The notes under the pieces are model-generated. The model saw only the letters and a program-made list of their open reading frames with translations, searched no databases and was not told where the DNA came from. The position numbers were made by a program, and so were the translations under genes. From NCBI RefSeq assembly GCF_002754475.1, contig NZ_PEFL01000001.1:372001-436000 (forward strand): a DNA stretch of 64,000 nucleotides, in the 5' to 3' direction. This stretch comes from Comamonas sp. 26 (GTDB lineage: Bacteria; Pseudomonadota; Gammaproteobacteria; Burkholderiales; Burkholderiaceae_C). This document shows, in pieces, positions 45,088 through 54,771 of the stretch (position 1 is the first letter of the stretch; every line of letters begins with the position of its first letter).

Positions 45088-45855
45088 ATGCAAGTTCAAG
45101 ATCAGATTGCCATCGTCACTGGCGCAGCCTCGGGGCTGGGTGAAGCCACCGCCCGTGCTCTGGCAGCGGCCGGAGCCAAAGTCGTCGTGCTGGACCGTCA
45201 GCTGGACAAAGCCAAGGCCGTGGCGGCCGAAATTGGTGGCTTGGCGCTGGAGTGCGATATCTGCGATACGGCCAGCGTGATGGCGGCGCTCGATCAGATT
45301 AAGGCGCACTGGGGTGCAGATGCCCGAATTTTGATGAACGTAGCAGGTATTGGCACGGCCAAGCGTGTGATTGGTCGTGACGGAGAGCCAGCGCCGCTGG
45401 ATGATTTTGAGCGCGTCATTCGCGTCAACCTGATTGGCAGCTACAACATGACGCGCCTGTTTGCTGCGCGCTGCGCCAAGCTGGCTGCACAGGAGGATGG
45501 TGCGCGCGGCGTGATTGTCTACACCGCATCCGTCGCGGCTTTTGATGGGCAGGTAGGCCAGCAGGCATACAGCGCATCCAAGGGCGGTCTGGTCGGCATG
45601 ACGTTGCCCATGGCGCGAGACTTGGCCCAGCACGGCATTCGCGTCTGCACCGTGGCACCGGGCCTGTTTGCCACGCCGCTGATGCAAGAGTTGCCCGAGG
45701 CGGTGCAACAGTCGCTGGCGGCGTCCATTCCTTTCCCGTCGCGCCTTGGCAAGCCTGCTGAGTTTGCAGATTTGGCCGTGCACATCGTGCACAACGATCA
45801 CCTCAACGGTGAAGTGATTCGCCTCGATGGTGCGCTGCGCATGGCGCCGAGGTAA
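45088..45855 (+). CDS. SDR-family 3-hydroxyacyl-CoA dehydrogenase
   Basis: Short-chain dehydrogenase, 255 aa. The NAD motif is VTGAASGLGEATAR with Asp in VLDRQLDK, NVAGIG follows, Ser lies in TASVAAFDGQVGQ, and the YSASK catalytic pair follows. VAPGLFATPLMQELPEAV resembles the HSD17B10/3-hydroxy-2-methylbutyryl-CoA dehydrogenase group. AAGGA lies before the ATG. It fits oxidation of the 3-hydroxy-phenylpropionyl-CoA made by the hydratase. It is 44 nt after the ligase. Confidence 0.9.
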   Translation: MQVQDQIAIVTGAASGLGEATARALAAAGAKVVVLDRQLDKAKAVAAEIGGLALECDICDTASVMAALDQIKAHWGADARILMNVAGIGTAKRVIGRDGEPAPLDDFERVIRVNLIGSYNMTRLFAARCAKLAAQEDGARGVIVYTASVAAFDGQVGQQAYSASKGGLVGMTLPMARDLAQHGIRVCTVAPGLFATPLMQELPEAVQQSLAASIPFPSRLGKPAEFADLAVHIVHNDHLNGEVIRLDGALRMAPR

Positions 45856-46018
45856 GGAATCCACGAAGCGCGGCGTGCTTTTCCTCAAAAGGATGACACC
45901 ATTGCCGCGGACTGCTCTGGCTTGGCGTCTCCGACCTTGAGGGCTGAGAGCCAGCGCGGTTCTACATATCTATTTCACAGGAACGAAGATTCCGTTTATT
46001 TCTAATAGGAGACAAACC

Positions 46019-47026
46019 ATGCAAGATCGTCGCAATTTCGTCAAAAGTCTGAGTGCTGGCGCTGCGCTGGCCGCGTTTGGCGGTATCGCCAGTCGCAGTG
46101 CTTATGCACAGGGCGGTGGCCCGCTGGAGCAAGTTCGCATTCTTTACGGCTTCCCTGCGGGCAGCGCCGGTGACTCGGTGGCACGCCGCGTGGCTGAGAA
46201 GATTGGTGGCACCAGCTATTCAAAGAATATGGGCGTGGTGGAAAACAAGCCCGGCGCTGGTGGCCGTATTGCGCTGGAAAGCCTGCGCGGCTCTGTGGGC
46301 GATGGTTCGGTGATCGTGCTCTCGCAGGTCTCGGCCTTCTCCATCTACCCGCATATTTATAGCAAGCTCCCCTATCAGGCAAAGGACTTCGAGCCGATTT
46401 CTATTGGAGCCATCATGCACCACGGTCTGGCGGTCGGTCCGGCAGTGCCTGCCGAAGTCAAGACGCTGAAAGATTTTCTGGCATGGAGCAAGAACAACCC
46501 CGACAAGGCCAGTTTTGGCAGCCCCGGTGCCGGCACCCAGCCCCACCTGATTGGCGCGTTGCTCAGCCTGCGCTCCGGCGTCAAGCTCAGCCATGTGCCT
46601 TATCGCGGAACGGCGCCTGCGGTGTCTGACCTGGCGGGCGGCCAGATTGCGGCCGTCATGGGCCCCAGTGGCGATTTCTTGAGCTACTACAAGGCCGGAA
46701 AGCTGCGCGTGCTGGCCACCAGCGGTCAGCAGCGCAACCCCTACCTGCCCAATGTGCCTACGTTTGCAGAGCAGGGCTTTAGCGATCTGATCGCCGAAGA
46801 GTGGTTTGGCTTCTATGCGAACGCCAAGACACCTGCAGATGTGCGCCAGCGCGCGCATGCTGCCATCACGGCGGCACTCAAGAGCGATGCGCTCAAGGAC
46901 AGCGTGGGCGTGGTGGGGTTGATTGCGACCAGCTCTACGCCAGAGGAAATGGCCCGCTCGCAGCAGGCGGAGTTTGATCGCTGGGGGCCGCTGGTCAAGC
47001 AGATCGGCTTCACGGCAGACTCCTGA
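46019..47026 (+). CDS. Tripartite tricarboxylate transporter (Bug family) solute-binding protein
   Basis: Periplasmic binding protein of 335 aa. The N-terminus MQDRRNFVKSLSAGAALAAF looks like a Tat signal (RRNFVK) and ends near SAYA|QGG. VRILYGFPAGSAGDSVAR is the Bug ligand loop, with VENKPGAGGRIA and FGSPGAGTQPHL following. The TctA/TctB membrane partners are absent here, as is usual for Bug proteins. Its place in the cluster suggests it captures an aromatic acid such as ferulate. A post-stop repeat follows. Confidence 0.92.
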   Translation: MQDRRNFVKSLSAGAALAAFGGIASRSAYAQGGGPLEQVRILYGFPAGSAGDSVARRVAEKIGGTSYSKNMGVVENKPGAGGRIALESLRGSVGDGSVIVLSQVSAFSIYPHIYSKLPYQAKDFEPISIGAIMHHGLAVGPAVPAEVKTLKDFLAWSKNNPDKASFGSPGAGTQPHLIGALLSLRSGVKLSHVPYRGTAPAVSDLAGGQIAAVMGPSGDFLSYYKAGKLRVLATSGQQRNPYLPNVPTFAEQGFSDLIAEEWFGFYANAKTPADVRQRAHAAITAALKSDALKDSVGVVGLIATSSTPEEMARSQQAEFDRWGPLVKQIGFTADS

Positions 47027-47029
47027 TTC

Positions 47030-47117
47030 ACCCCCTGAGCCGCTTTGCGGCTTACCCCTCTCTCGCTTTGCGGGAGAGGGGGTGACGCCCTCGCCGCGAG
47101 GTGGCTCTTGCCTGGCG
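47030..47117 (+). repeat. C-rich post-stop repeat element, copy 5
   Basis: Starts 4 nt after the Bug gene stop: CACCCCCTGAGCCGC, a CCCCTCTCTCGC...GGGAGAGGGG hairpin, then CTCGCCGCGAGGTGGCTCTTGCC. It is the clearest copy, and its reverse complement lines up block by block with 948-1048. Confidence 0.75.
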
Positions 47118-47204
47118 TCCCAGATTCCCCGATGGCATGAGTCTGTGCTTATCCGGTTGACTTCCAATTTCCCCTTTCTTTGATTGCCATCGCGGTCTTT
47201 TTGT

Positions 47205-48968
47205 ATGTCCTATTTGCCCGCCAGCGCTGATAACGCGTTTCTTCTTTTTGATGTGCTCAAGGCTGATGAGCAGTTGCAGCGCCTGCCTGTCCATGCGGGT
47301 ACGGATCAGGCTTTGATGCAGCAGGTGCTGGATGAGGCTGGCAAATGGGTGGGCGATGTGGTGGGTCCCTTGTCGCGCAGTGGTGATGAAACCGGTGCGC
47401 AGTTTGATGCGGGCCGTGTGACCACGCCGCCGGGCTTTGCCAGTGCGTATCAGGACTTCTGGCAGGCCGGCTGGCCTGCGCTGGCCTGTGCCGAAGAAGA
47501 TGGTGGCCAGGGCCTGCCCTGGGTGCTGGAAGGCGTGCTTTATGAATGGCTGAGCGCCGCCAATCATGGCTGGACCATGGCACCGGGACTGCTGCATGGG
47601 GCGTATGAATGCCTCAAGCACCACGGCAGCGATGCGCTCAAGGCGGCTTATCTGTCAAAAATTGCCAGCGGTGAATGGCTGGCCACCATGTGCCTGACGG
47701 AAGCGCATGCGGGTAGCGATCTGGGGCTGGTGCGCACGCAGGCCATCCCTGCGGGTGATTCGCCGCTAGGTGAGAGTTTCGCCATCAGCGGCGGCAAGAT
47801 TTTTATCTCGGGCGGCGAGCATGACCTGACTGACAACATTGTCCATCTGGTGCTGGCACGTCTGCCCGGTGCGCCTGCCGGACCCAAGGGGCTGTCGTTG
47901 TTTCTGGTGCCCAAGGTGTTGCCAGACGGTGAGCGCAATGCCGTGGTCTGCGAGCGTATTGAAGAGAAGATGGGCCTGCACGGCAGCCCCACCTGTGTGA
48001 TGCGCTTTGACGCTGCCACCGGTTGGCTGATTGGTCAGCCCGGCGCAGGCCTGAACGCCATGTTTGTGATGATGAATGCCGCCCGCCTGCATGTGGCGCT
48101 GCAAGGCATGGGTCTGCTGGATGCGGCATGGCAAAAAGCCCATGCCTATGCGCTGGAGCGCCGCCAGATGCGCGCGCCGGGCGCGGTGCCTGTCTCGCGC
48201 GGCGTGGGCGATACGGCGGATCTGATCATTGAGCACCCGACCATTGCCCGCACGCTGGATGTGCAGCGCGCATGGGTGGATGGCGGGCGCGTGCTGGCCT
48301 ACCAGACCGGCGTTTACCTCGATGTGGCGCGCCATGCAGAAAGCGCCAAGGAGCGCGAGCAGGCCCAGCAGTGGTGCAGTCTGATGACGCCTGTGCTCAA
48401 GGCTGCATGGACGCAGCAGGCGTTTGAAGGCGCCAGCGCTTGTCTGCAGGTTTTTGGCGGCCACGGCTATATCCGTGAATGGGGCATTGAGCAGATCGTG
48501 CGCGACTCTCGCGTGGCCATGATTTATGAGGGCACGAACGAGATTCAGGCCATTGACCTGCTGGTGCGCAAGGTGCTGCCTGATGGTGGGCAGGCCATGG
48601 GCCAGTGGCTTCTGTTTTTACGCAAATCGCTGGATGCAGGACGCTCGCTGGATGCCGAGGTTTTGCGTGGCCTTGCGCAACTGCGCTACTTCACCACCGT
48701 GCTGGCGCAGGCCTGCAAGGAAGACGACACCCTGGCCTGGCGCGTGGCCGACGACTACCTGCGCTGCGTGGCCGTGCTGTTGCTGGGCTGGGCCTGGGCA
48801 CGTATTGCCGCCACGGAAGGTACAGACAATGAGCGCTGGCAAGGCCCGCTCAAGCAGGTGCAGCAGCGAATCCTGCCTGAAATGGACTGGCGCATGAGTC
48901 TGATGAAATCGCAGTGGGCGCAGGCTTCTGTGGTGCACGGCAACCAGCTGTATGCAGCGACAAATTGA
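47205..48968 (+). CDS. Acyl-CoA dehydrogenase with extended C-terminal domain
   Basis: FAD enzyme of 587 aa, longer than the common 380-aa type. The FAD/substrate region is MCLTEAHAGSDLGLV, with SGGKIFISGGEHD and the catalytic Glu in MIYEGTNEIQAIDLL. The C-terminal ~120 residues form the extra helical domain of this subfamily. The ATG at 47205 is chosen over a TTG at 47184. In this cluster it could oxidise a dihydrocinnamoyl-CoA to the cinnamoyl-CoA entry compound. Confidence 0.9.
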   Translation: MSYLPASADNAFLLFDVLKADEQLQRLPVHAGTDQALMQQVLDEAGKWVGDVVGPLSRSGDETGAQFDAGRVTTPPGFASAYQDFWQAGWPALACAEEDGGQGLPWVLEGVLYEWLSAANHGWTMAPGLLHGAYECLKHHGSDALKAAYLSKIASGEWLATMCLTEAHAGSDLGLVRTQAIPAGDSPLGESFAISGGKIFISGGEHDLTDNIVHLVLARLPGAPAGPKGLSLFLVPKVLPDGERNAVVCERIEEKMGLHGSPTCVMRFDAATGWLIGQPGAGLNAMFVMMNAARLHVALQGMGLLDAAWQKAHAYALERRQMRAPGAVPVSRGVGDTADLIIEHPTIARTLDVQRAWVDGGRVLAYQTGVYLDVARHAESAKEREQAQQWCSLMTPVLKAAWTQQAFEGASACLQVFGGHGYIREWGIEQIVRDSRVAMIYEGTNEIQAIDLLVRKVLPDGGQAMGQWLLFLRKSLDAGRSLDAEVLRGLAQLRYFTTVLAQACKEDDTLAWRVADDYLRCVAVLLLGWAWARIAATEGTDNERWQGPLKQVQQRILPEMDWRMSLMKSQWAQASVVHGNQLYAATN

Positions 48969-49084
48969 CTAAATATGCCTGCAAGATGTCACTAAAACCG
49001 GCAAAATTATGGACTTTCATAGCATTCGTGGGCTTGGTGCGCCCTTGATTGCTTGCTCTCTTGCTACAGAATTTGACTCGTCCA

Positions 49085-49660
49085 ATGCTCGCTCACAAGA
49101 CTGCCGAAACCCCTGTTAAAGAAACTGCCTCAAAGCCCGCACACGTTGTGCGTAATGCGCGCAGCAAGGCTGAGGACTCTTGCGCTGCAAGCCCGGAGCA
49201 GGGGAGCAGTGAGGCGATTGAAGTGTTTGCCGTGGATCGTGTGGACGCGAGCTTTCTCGAATCGCTGCTGGGCTACAACGCGCGTCGTGCATCGCTGTCG
49301 CTGGTGGGCGTCTTTGTCGAGAGCATGAAACGCTTTGACCTCAAGATTGTGGAGTTCTCCGTGCTGTCGCTGATCGGCAGCAATGCGGGCATCACTTCGC
49401 GCCAGCTCTGCCAGCAACTGGCGGTGCTGCCGCCCAATATGGTGGGGATGATTGACGCTCTGGGTAAACGCGGTTTTCTGGAGCGCCGCCCGCACCCGCG
49501 TGACGGCCGTGCCACAGGTCTGTATCTGAGCGCTGCGGGGCGTGAGCTGGTCGATGCCGCCGAGCCAGAACTCAAGAGCCGCGAGGCGCAATCCATCGCT
49601 CACTTGAGCGAGATGGAGCAGGCTCAGCTCAGAGAGCTGTTGCAAAAGCTGTACCGCTAA
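49085..49660 (+). CDS. MarR-family regulator, probable controller of the phenylpropanoid genes
   Basis: A 191-aa protein; the first ~55 residues are polar and likely disordered, then a MarR winged helix follows (~75-185): [20 protein letters not shown] as recognition helix and [20 protein letters not shown] as wing. The ATG at 49085 is used; a TTG 36 nt upstream is in frame. It is the last gene after the acyl-CoA dehydrogenase. MarR repressors released by hydroxycinnamoyl-CoA are known in other fer/cou systems, which suggests the same here. Confidence 0.87.
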   Translation: MLAHKTAETPVKETASKPAHVVRNARSKAEDSCAASPEQGSSEAIEVFAVDRVDASFLESLLGYNARRASLSLVGVFVESMKRFDLKIVEFSVLSLIGSNAGITSRQLCQQLAVLPPNMVGMIDALGKRGFLERRPHPRDGRATGLYLSAAGRELVDAAEPELKSREAQSIAHLSEMEQAQLRELLQKLYR

Positions 49661-49710
49661 GGTTGTCCGATGGCGCAGACCGCGTGCCCGGCGCGATAAT
49701 GCCCAGCATC

Positions 49711-50589
49711 ATGCAGATTCGCTTCACCAAGATGCAAGGCGCGGGCAACGACTTTGTCGTGCTCGACGAAACCCAGGCCCGTCTGGGCCTGAACGCAGCC
49801 CAATACCGTTATCTGGCCAATCGCCACTTTGGCGTGGGTGCCGATCAGATTCTGACCGTCCGCCCCGCCCCGGCAGAGGGCGTGGATTTTGAATACGTCA
49901 TTCACAACGCCGACGGCGGTGAGGTGGAGCAGTGCGGCAATGGCGCGCGCTGCTTTGCCCGCTATGTGCATGACAAGGGGCTGACCGATAAAAGCGTGAT
50001 TCGCGTGCAGACGCTGTCGGGCATCATCGCCCCCGAAATTCACAGCAACGGCCGCGTGACCGTGGACATGGGCGCGCCGCAGCTCGACCCCGCCAAGGTA
50101 CCGTTCACGACCGAAGGCCTGCAGCCTGAGACATTGGGTTTTGCAAAAAAATGGCCTCTGGCGCTTGATGTGCCTGCGCAGGAAGCTACGGTTTGGATAG
50201 CGCCTGTCTCCATGGGTAACCCCCACGCCGTGCAACTGGTCGACGATGTGAACACCGCGCTGGTCGAGGTGCATGGCCCGCTGATCGAGCGCCATGCTCG
50301 CTTTCCGCAGCGCGTGAATGCTGGCTTCATGCAGATCATCAACCGCAGCGCCGTCAATCTGCGCGTCTATGAGCGCGGCTCAGGCGAGACGCTGGCCTGC
50401 GGCACTGGTGCCTGCGCGGCCATCGTGGCAGGCATTGGCTGGGGGCTGCTGGACAGCCGTGTGGATGTGCATACCCGTGGTGGTCTGCTGACCATTGAGT
50501 GGGCGGGTGGTGCGCAGGACCGTGTGCGCATGACCGGCCCCGCCGAGTTTGTTTTTGAAGGCCAGATCGACATTCCCGATACGTTATGA
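49711..50589 (+). CDS. dapF: Diaminopimelate epimerase
   Basis: Converts LL- to meso-diaminopimelate for lysine and peptidoglycan, 292 aa. The two catalytic Cys are in EQCGNGARC (C75) and [10 protein letters not shown] (~C230). [14 protein letters not shown] at the start and GNPHAVQLV are typical. The ATG at 49711 starts [10 protein letters not shown]; an ATG at 49699 is four residues upstream. It overlaps the DUF484 gene by 4 nt, as commonly seen with dapF-DUF484-xerC. Confidence 0.95.
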   Translation: MQIRFTKMQGAGNDFVVLDETQARLGLNAAQYRYLANRHFGVGADQILTVRPAPAEGVDFEYVIHNADGGEVEQCGNGARCFARYVHDKGLTDKSVIRVQTLSGIIAPEIHSNGRVTVDMGAPQLDPAKVPFTTEGLQPETLGFAKKWPLALDVPAQEATVWIAPVSMGNPHAVQLVDDVNTALVEVHGPLIERHARFPQRVNAGFMQIINRSAVNLRVYERGSGETLACGTGACAAIVAGIGWGLLDSRVDVHTRGGLLTIEWAGGAQDRVRMTGPAEFVFEGQIDIPDTL

Positions 50590-51299
50590 ACAGCTTGACC
50601 GACATCGCAGTGACCGAAGAGTCGATTACCGACTATCTTCAGCAAAACCCCGAATTCTTCGAGCGCCATGCCGAAATGCTGACTGGCGTGCGCCTGATCA
50701 GTGGCCATGGCCCGCGTGCCGTGAGCTTGCAGGAGCGCCAGGCGGAGATGCTGCGTGAAAAGATCAAGGGGCTGGAGCACCGCATCATGGACATGGTGCG
50801 CCACGGCAGCGAGAACGCGAGCATCGCCAACAAGATTCACCAGTGGACGCATGCTCTCGTCAAGGTGCAGGACCTGCGCGAGCTGCCCCATGCACTCACC
50901 GCCAGCCTGCAGCATATTTTTGAGGTGCCCCAGGTGGCGCTGCGCCTGTGGAATGTGGCGGGCGCGCACAGTGGCACTGTCTACACCATGGGCGTCAGCG
51001 ATGATGCCAAGGCCTTTGCCGCATCGCTGACCATGCCGTTCTGCGGACCCAATATGGGTTTTGAGCCCGTGAACTGGCTGCCCAACCCCAATGCCGTGCA
51101 GTCCGTGGCGCTGTTGACCTTGCACGATGGTGCGATGGACAGCACCTCCAACGCCTTTGGCATGCTGGTGCTGGGCTCGCCAGATCCGCTGCGTTTTGAC
51201 GCGACCATGGGCCTTGAATTCCTCGCGCGGATTTCCGAGCTGACCAGTGCATCGCTTTCGCGCATGCGCCTGCCTGCTTTGACGCTGGCTCACGGTTAA
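50586..51299 (+). CDS. DUF484 family protein
   Basis: A 237-aa protein; the N-terminus ([20 protein letters not shown]) and the [20 protein letters not shown] helix are the DUF484 signature. A GAF-like domain covers ~110-230. Function is unknown, but the gene is often between dapF and xerC, as here. The start overlaps the dapF stop (ATGA). Confidence 0.9.
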   Translation: MNSLTDIAVTEESITDYLQQNPEFFERHAEMLTGVRLISGHGPRAVSLQERQAEMLREKIKGLEHRIMDMVRHGSENASIANKIHQWTHALVKVQDLRELPHALTASLQHIFEVPQVALRLWNVAGAHSGTVYTMGVSDDAKAFAASLTMPFCGPNMGFEPVNWLPNPNAVQSVALLTLHDGAMDSTSNAFGMLVLGSPDPLRFDATMGLEFLARISELTSASLSRMRLPALTLAHG

Positions 51300-51327
51300 A
51301 TCTGGTGAAAACGGGTTGCAGCCCTTG

Positions 51328-52386
51328 ATGAAAGAGCGCGAGCAGCTCTCTTTTGAGGAGCAATACGCGCAGCTGCCGGACCTTGTCCACAGCTACCTTG
51401 AGCATGTGCGGGTGCAAAAGCGCCTGGCGGACCGCACGCACACGCTTTACGCGCTGGATTTGATCAAGCTGCAAGACTTTGCGCGGGTGGTCAACCAAGA
51501 GCTGCTGGCGCTGCAGCCCATGCATATCCGCCGTTTTGCTGCGCAAATGCATAGCGCAGGCCGCAGCGCACGCGGCATTGCGCTGATTCTTTCGGGCTGG
51601 CGCAGCTTTTATCGCTGGGCGGCCCAGCAGGAACTGGTGCCCTTCAACCCTGTGGAAGGCGTGCGCGGACCCAAGTCACCCAAACCCTTGCCCAAGGCCT
51701 TGGCTGTAGATGACGCCGTGCAACTGGCCAGCTTTCAAAACTCCGAAGCCGAGCCGTGGATTGAAGCGCGTGATGCCGCGATGACCGAGCTGCTCTACAG
51801 TTGCGGCCTGCGCGTGGGCGAGCTGGTGGGACTGGATGTCAGGCCCGATCAGACCACGCAGCAGCAAGGCCGGGGCTGGATAGATCTGGACGGGGGTGAT
51901 GCCCATGTGCAGGGCAAGGGCGGCAAGCGCCGCAGCGTGCCCGTGGGGCGCATGGCGCTGCAGGCGCTGACAAAGTGGCTGGCGCTGCGCAGCAGCGCTC
52001 TGTCAGCGGCTGCGCAGGCCAAGGCGCAGGGCGAGGCCGCCTTGTTCATCGGCCGCCGGGGCGAGCGACTGACAGGTCAATCCGTCTGGGCCAGGCTCAA
52101 GCAGCGCGGGCAGCAAGCCGGGCTGGCATCTGGCGTACACCCACATGTGCTGCGCCACTCTTTTGCCAGCCATATGCTGCAGTCCAGCGGTGATCTGCGG
52201 GCCGTACAGGAGCTGCTGGGTCACTCCAGCATTGCCACCACGCAAATCTATACGCGGCTGGATTTTCAGCATCTGGCCCAGGCCTATGAAAACGCCCACC
52301 CGCGCGCGCAGCGCCAGAGCGGGGATGAAAAGCCCAAGTCACGGCGCAAGATGCCAAATGCCAGCAGCGATGAGGCTGAGGATTAA
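51328..52386 (+). CDS. xerC: Tyrosine recombinase XerC
   Basis: Site-specific recombinase resolving chromosome dimers at dif with XerD, 352 aa (E. coli 298). The N-terminal core-binding domain (~10-115) is followed by the catalytic domain: Arg in SCGLRVGELVGL, Lys in GKGGKRRSVPVG, HxxR in HVLRHSFASHML, the His in LLGHSSIATTQIYT and the Tyr of YTRLDF. Extra length comes from an Ala-rich insert (AAQAKAQGEAA) and a basic tail. The ATG at 51328 is used over a TTG at 51316. Confidence 0.93.
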   Translation: MKEREQLSFEEQYAQLPDLVHSYLEHVRVQKRLADRTHTLYALDLIKLQDFARVVNQELLALQPMHIRRFAAQMHSAGRSARGIALILSGWRSFYRWAAQQELVPFNPVEGVRGPKSPKPLPKALAVDDAVQLASFQNSEAEPWIEARDAAMTELLYSCGLRVGELVGLDVRPDQTTQQQGRGWIDLDGGDAHVQGKGGKRRSVPVGRMALQALTKWLALRSSALSAAAQAKAQGEAALFIGRRGERLTGQSVWARLKQRGQQAGLASGVHPHVLRHSFASHMLQSSGDLRAVQELLGHSSIATTQIYTRLDFQHLAQAYENAHPRAQRQSGDEKPKSRRKMPNASSDEAED

Positions 52387-52596
52387 TTAGTCCTGATTTG
52401 ATAGCGTATAGCGCAATTGGAATAAGCACCAGAGGCCTATTTTCTTTGTATTTTTGCCCGGCCCTGCTGGCCGTGAGCGCTTGAAAGCGCCGCTACACTC
52501 CCCAGCTGTTTATCACCGGGTCCAGCTGTTCGAGCTGCGCCCGCGTGTTTTTTGGCAGCGGCATGTAGCAGCTGCCTCAGCAAGAGGTTTCAACGC

Positions 52597-53730
52597 ATGG
52601 CTCTCATTCCAGTCACTATCCTCACGGGCTTTCTGGGCTCTGGCAAAACCACGCTGCTCAAGCGCGTCCTGCACGAGTCGCACGGCATGAAGATTGCCGT
52701 GATCGAGAACGAGTTCGGCGAGGAAAACATCGACACCGACATTCTCAAGACCGAGTCCAAAGAGCAGATTCTGCAGATGAGCAATGGCTGCATCTGCTGC
52801 ACCATCCGCGAAGATCTGCGCGAAGCCCTGCAATTGCTGGCCGCCAAGCGCCGCAAGGGCCTGGTGGACTTTGATCGCATCGTGATCGAAACCACCGGCC
52901 TGGCCGATCCCGGCCCCGTGGCTCAGACTTTCTTCATGGACGATGAGATTGCCGAGACCTATCTGATCGACTCCATCATTACGCTGGTCGATGCCAAGCA
53001 CGCCAACCAGCAGCTGGATAACCGCCAGGAGGCGCGCCGTCAGGTGGGCTTTGCGGATCAGATGTTCATGTCCAAGACTGATTTGGTGACAGAAGCGGAA
53101 AAGGAAGCATTGACCCACCGCCTCAAGCACATGAATCCCCGTGCGCCTATTCGCGCCGTGCACTTTGGCGATGTGCCCCTGAGCGAAGTGTTCGACCTGC
53201 GCGGCTTCAATCTGAATGCCAAGCTGGACATCGACCCCGACTTCCTCAAGGAAGATGAGCATGACCATGCACATGACCACAGCGCCTGCGATCACGACCA
53301 CGGACAATGCGCGCATGACGATCACGCCCATGAGCACAAGCAGGAGCATGTGCATGATGAGCATTGCGGTCACGACCACCATGATCACGAGCATGGTGAG
53401 CACTGCAACCACCTGCATCACCACCACTATGACGATGATGTGAAGAGCTTTGTCTACCGTGCTGATCGCCCGTTTGACCCCGCCAAGCTGGAAGATTTTC
53501 TGGGTGCCATTGTCAATATTTATGGTCCCAAGATGCTGCGCTACAAGGGCGTTCTGGACATGAAGGGCACCAGCCGCAAGGTGATCTTCCAGGGTGTGCA
53601 CCAGCTGATGGGCAGCGATCTGGGTCCAGAGTGGGAAGAGGGCGAGAAGCATGTCAGCAAGATGGTCTTCATCGGCATCGACCTGCCTCAGGACATCCTG
53701 CGCCAAGGCCTGGATCAGTGCCTGGTGTAA
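52597..53730 (+). CDS. CobW/ZNG1-type GTP-binding metal chaperone, His-rich
   Basis: G3E-family GTPase, 377 aa. Walker A is GFLGSGKTTLL, the metal-binding CxCC is GCICCTIREDL, and the G-domain Walker B is VIETTGLADPGP. Residues ~218-282 hold a dense His/Asp/Glu run (over 30 His), followed by the CobW C-terminal domain. Such proteins deliver zinc or another divalent metal to client enzymes; the His-rich loop would store or collect it. AAGAGG before the ATG fixes the start. No clear Zur box was found upstream. Confidence 0.9.
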   Translation: MALIPVTILTGFLGSGKTTLLKRVLHESHGMKIAVIENEFGEENIDTDILKTESKEQILQMSNGCICCTIREDLREALQLLAAKRRKGLVDFDRIVIETTGLADPGPVAQTFFMDDEIAETYLIDSIITLVDAKHANQQLDNRQEARRQVGFADQMFMSKTDLVTEAEKEALTHRLKHMNPRAPIRAVHFGDVPLSEVFDLRGFNLNAKLDIDPDFLKEDEHDHAHDHSACDHDHGQCAHDDHAHEHKQEHVHDEHCGHDHHDHEHGEHCNHLHHHHYDDDVKSFVYRADRPFDPAKLEDFLGAIVNIYGPKMLRYKGVLDMKGTSRKVIFQGVHQLMGSDLGPEWEEGEKHVSKMVFIGIDLPQDILRQGLDQCLV

Positions 53731-53781
53731 CGGCTTGAGAGTGAGGCTGGACCAGCGGTCCGGCATTGCTGACAATGACTG

Positions 53782-53808
53782 ACGGCCTGCGTTACAGGCC
53801 GTTTTTTT
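53782..53808 (+). terminator. Rho-independent terminator after the CobW gene
   Basis: ACGGCCTG (53782-53789) pairs with CAGGCCGT (53795-53802), followed by T6. Confidence 0.87.
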
Positions 53809-53981
53809 GTTTGAAATTTCTCGCAAACTGCTCTGGATATGGACGACGTCAGTTTTTGAAATTGTGGGGTATGTGCAACGGTTGGAGGATGAGTCGGCGG
53901 TCGTGGCTACAATGCCGCCCCTAAAGAGGGTGTTAGTGCAATCTTGCTCTGCAAGGACACTGTACTGTGAGGAGACAGGAC

Positions 53982-54725
53982 ATGAACACTGTGAAAGCCA
54001 AGCAAACCAAGGCAGCGGCCAACACCGCAGCCACTGCTTTGCACTCTGGTGGTGCCGGGTCCTCTTTGGCGGGTATGGCTGCGGACAAAGCGCAGCTGGC
54101 ATCCGGGGTACAGGGGATCTCTTCCAGCGCACCTAAACCCAAACGATCTGCAACGCTTCCTGCGCGGCAGCCTGAAACAGATGTTCCGTCCATGGCTCCA
54201 ATCAGCGCCACGGCAGCAGCAACCCAAAGTGATAAGAAAGCTATGACCAACACAAAGCAAGCCGCGATCAAGAAGGATCCCAAGCTGGCCAATGCCTGGA
54301 AAACCAAGTCGGTGGAGGAATTGACCGATGCTGAGGTGCTGGCCATGTCTGACGACGACTACATGAACGATGCCCAGCTGGCTTACTTCCGCCGCAAGCT
54401 GGTCACGCTCAAGAACGACATGCACGTGAATGCGGGTGAAACCGCAGAAAACCTGCGTGAAGACACTGTGGTGGTCCCAGACCCTGCAGACCGTGCCACG
54501 ATTGAAGAAGAGCATGCTCTGGAGCTGCGCACCCGCGACCGCGAGCGCAAGCTGCTCAAGAAGATCGATCAGTCCATTGCTCGCATTGATGCAGGTGATT
54601 ACGGATATTGCGACGAAACTGGCGAGCCTATCGGTGTGGGCCGACTGCTGGCACGCCCCACGGCTACACTGTCGCTGGAAGCCCAGCAACGCCGTGAACT
54701 CAAGCAGAAGATGTACGGCGATTGA
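53982..54725 (+). CDS. dksA: RNA polymerase-binding transcription factor DksA with N-terminal extension
   Basis: A 247-aa protein whose last ~150 residues are DksA: coiled coil with tip motif DPADRA (DxxDxA) after LREDTVVV, then YGYCDETGEPIGVGRLLARP and TATLSLEAQQRRE. Only one of the four zinc-finger Cys is present, as in many alpha- and betaproteobacterial DksA. The first ~85 residues are Ala/Thr/Ser-rich, low complexity. GAGGAG 8 nt before 53982 supports that start; the ATG at 54243 would give a usual 160-aa DksA. It works with ppGpp on rRNA and stress promoters. Confidence 0.9.
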   Translation: MNTVKAKQTKAAANTAATALHSGGAGSSLAGMAADKAQLASGVQGISSSAPKPKRSATLPARQPETDVPSMAPISATAAATQSDKKAMTNTKQAAIKKDPKLANAWKTKSVEELTDAEVLAMSDDDYMNDAQLAYFRRKLVTLKNDMHVNAGETAENLREDTVVVPDPADRATIEEEHALELRTRDRERKLLKKIDQSIARIDAGDYGYCDETGEPIGVGRLLARPTATLSLEAQQRRELKQKMYGD

Positions 54726-54771
54726 TTTGCATCAAGTGTTGATGGGGCTGTAGGCATCAAAGTAGAGGACC

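Noticed and set aside
53265..53430. Possible tandem DNA repeat
   Set aside because: The pattern comes from CAT/CAC/GAT codons of the His-rich CobW loop; there is no regular unit.
52513..54132. Minus-strand frame of 539 codons with apparent hydrophobic repeats (Met/Val/Leu)
   Set aside because: The hydrophobic stretch is the complement of the CobW His/Asp run (CAT/CAC read as ATG/GTG). The frame also runs across a terminator into dksA.
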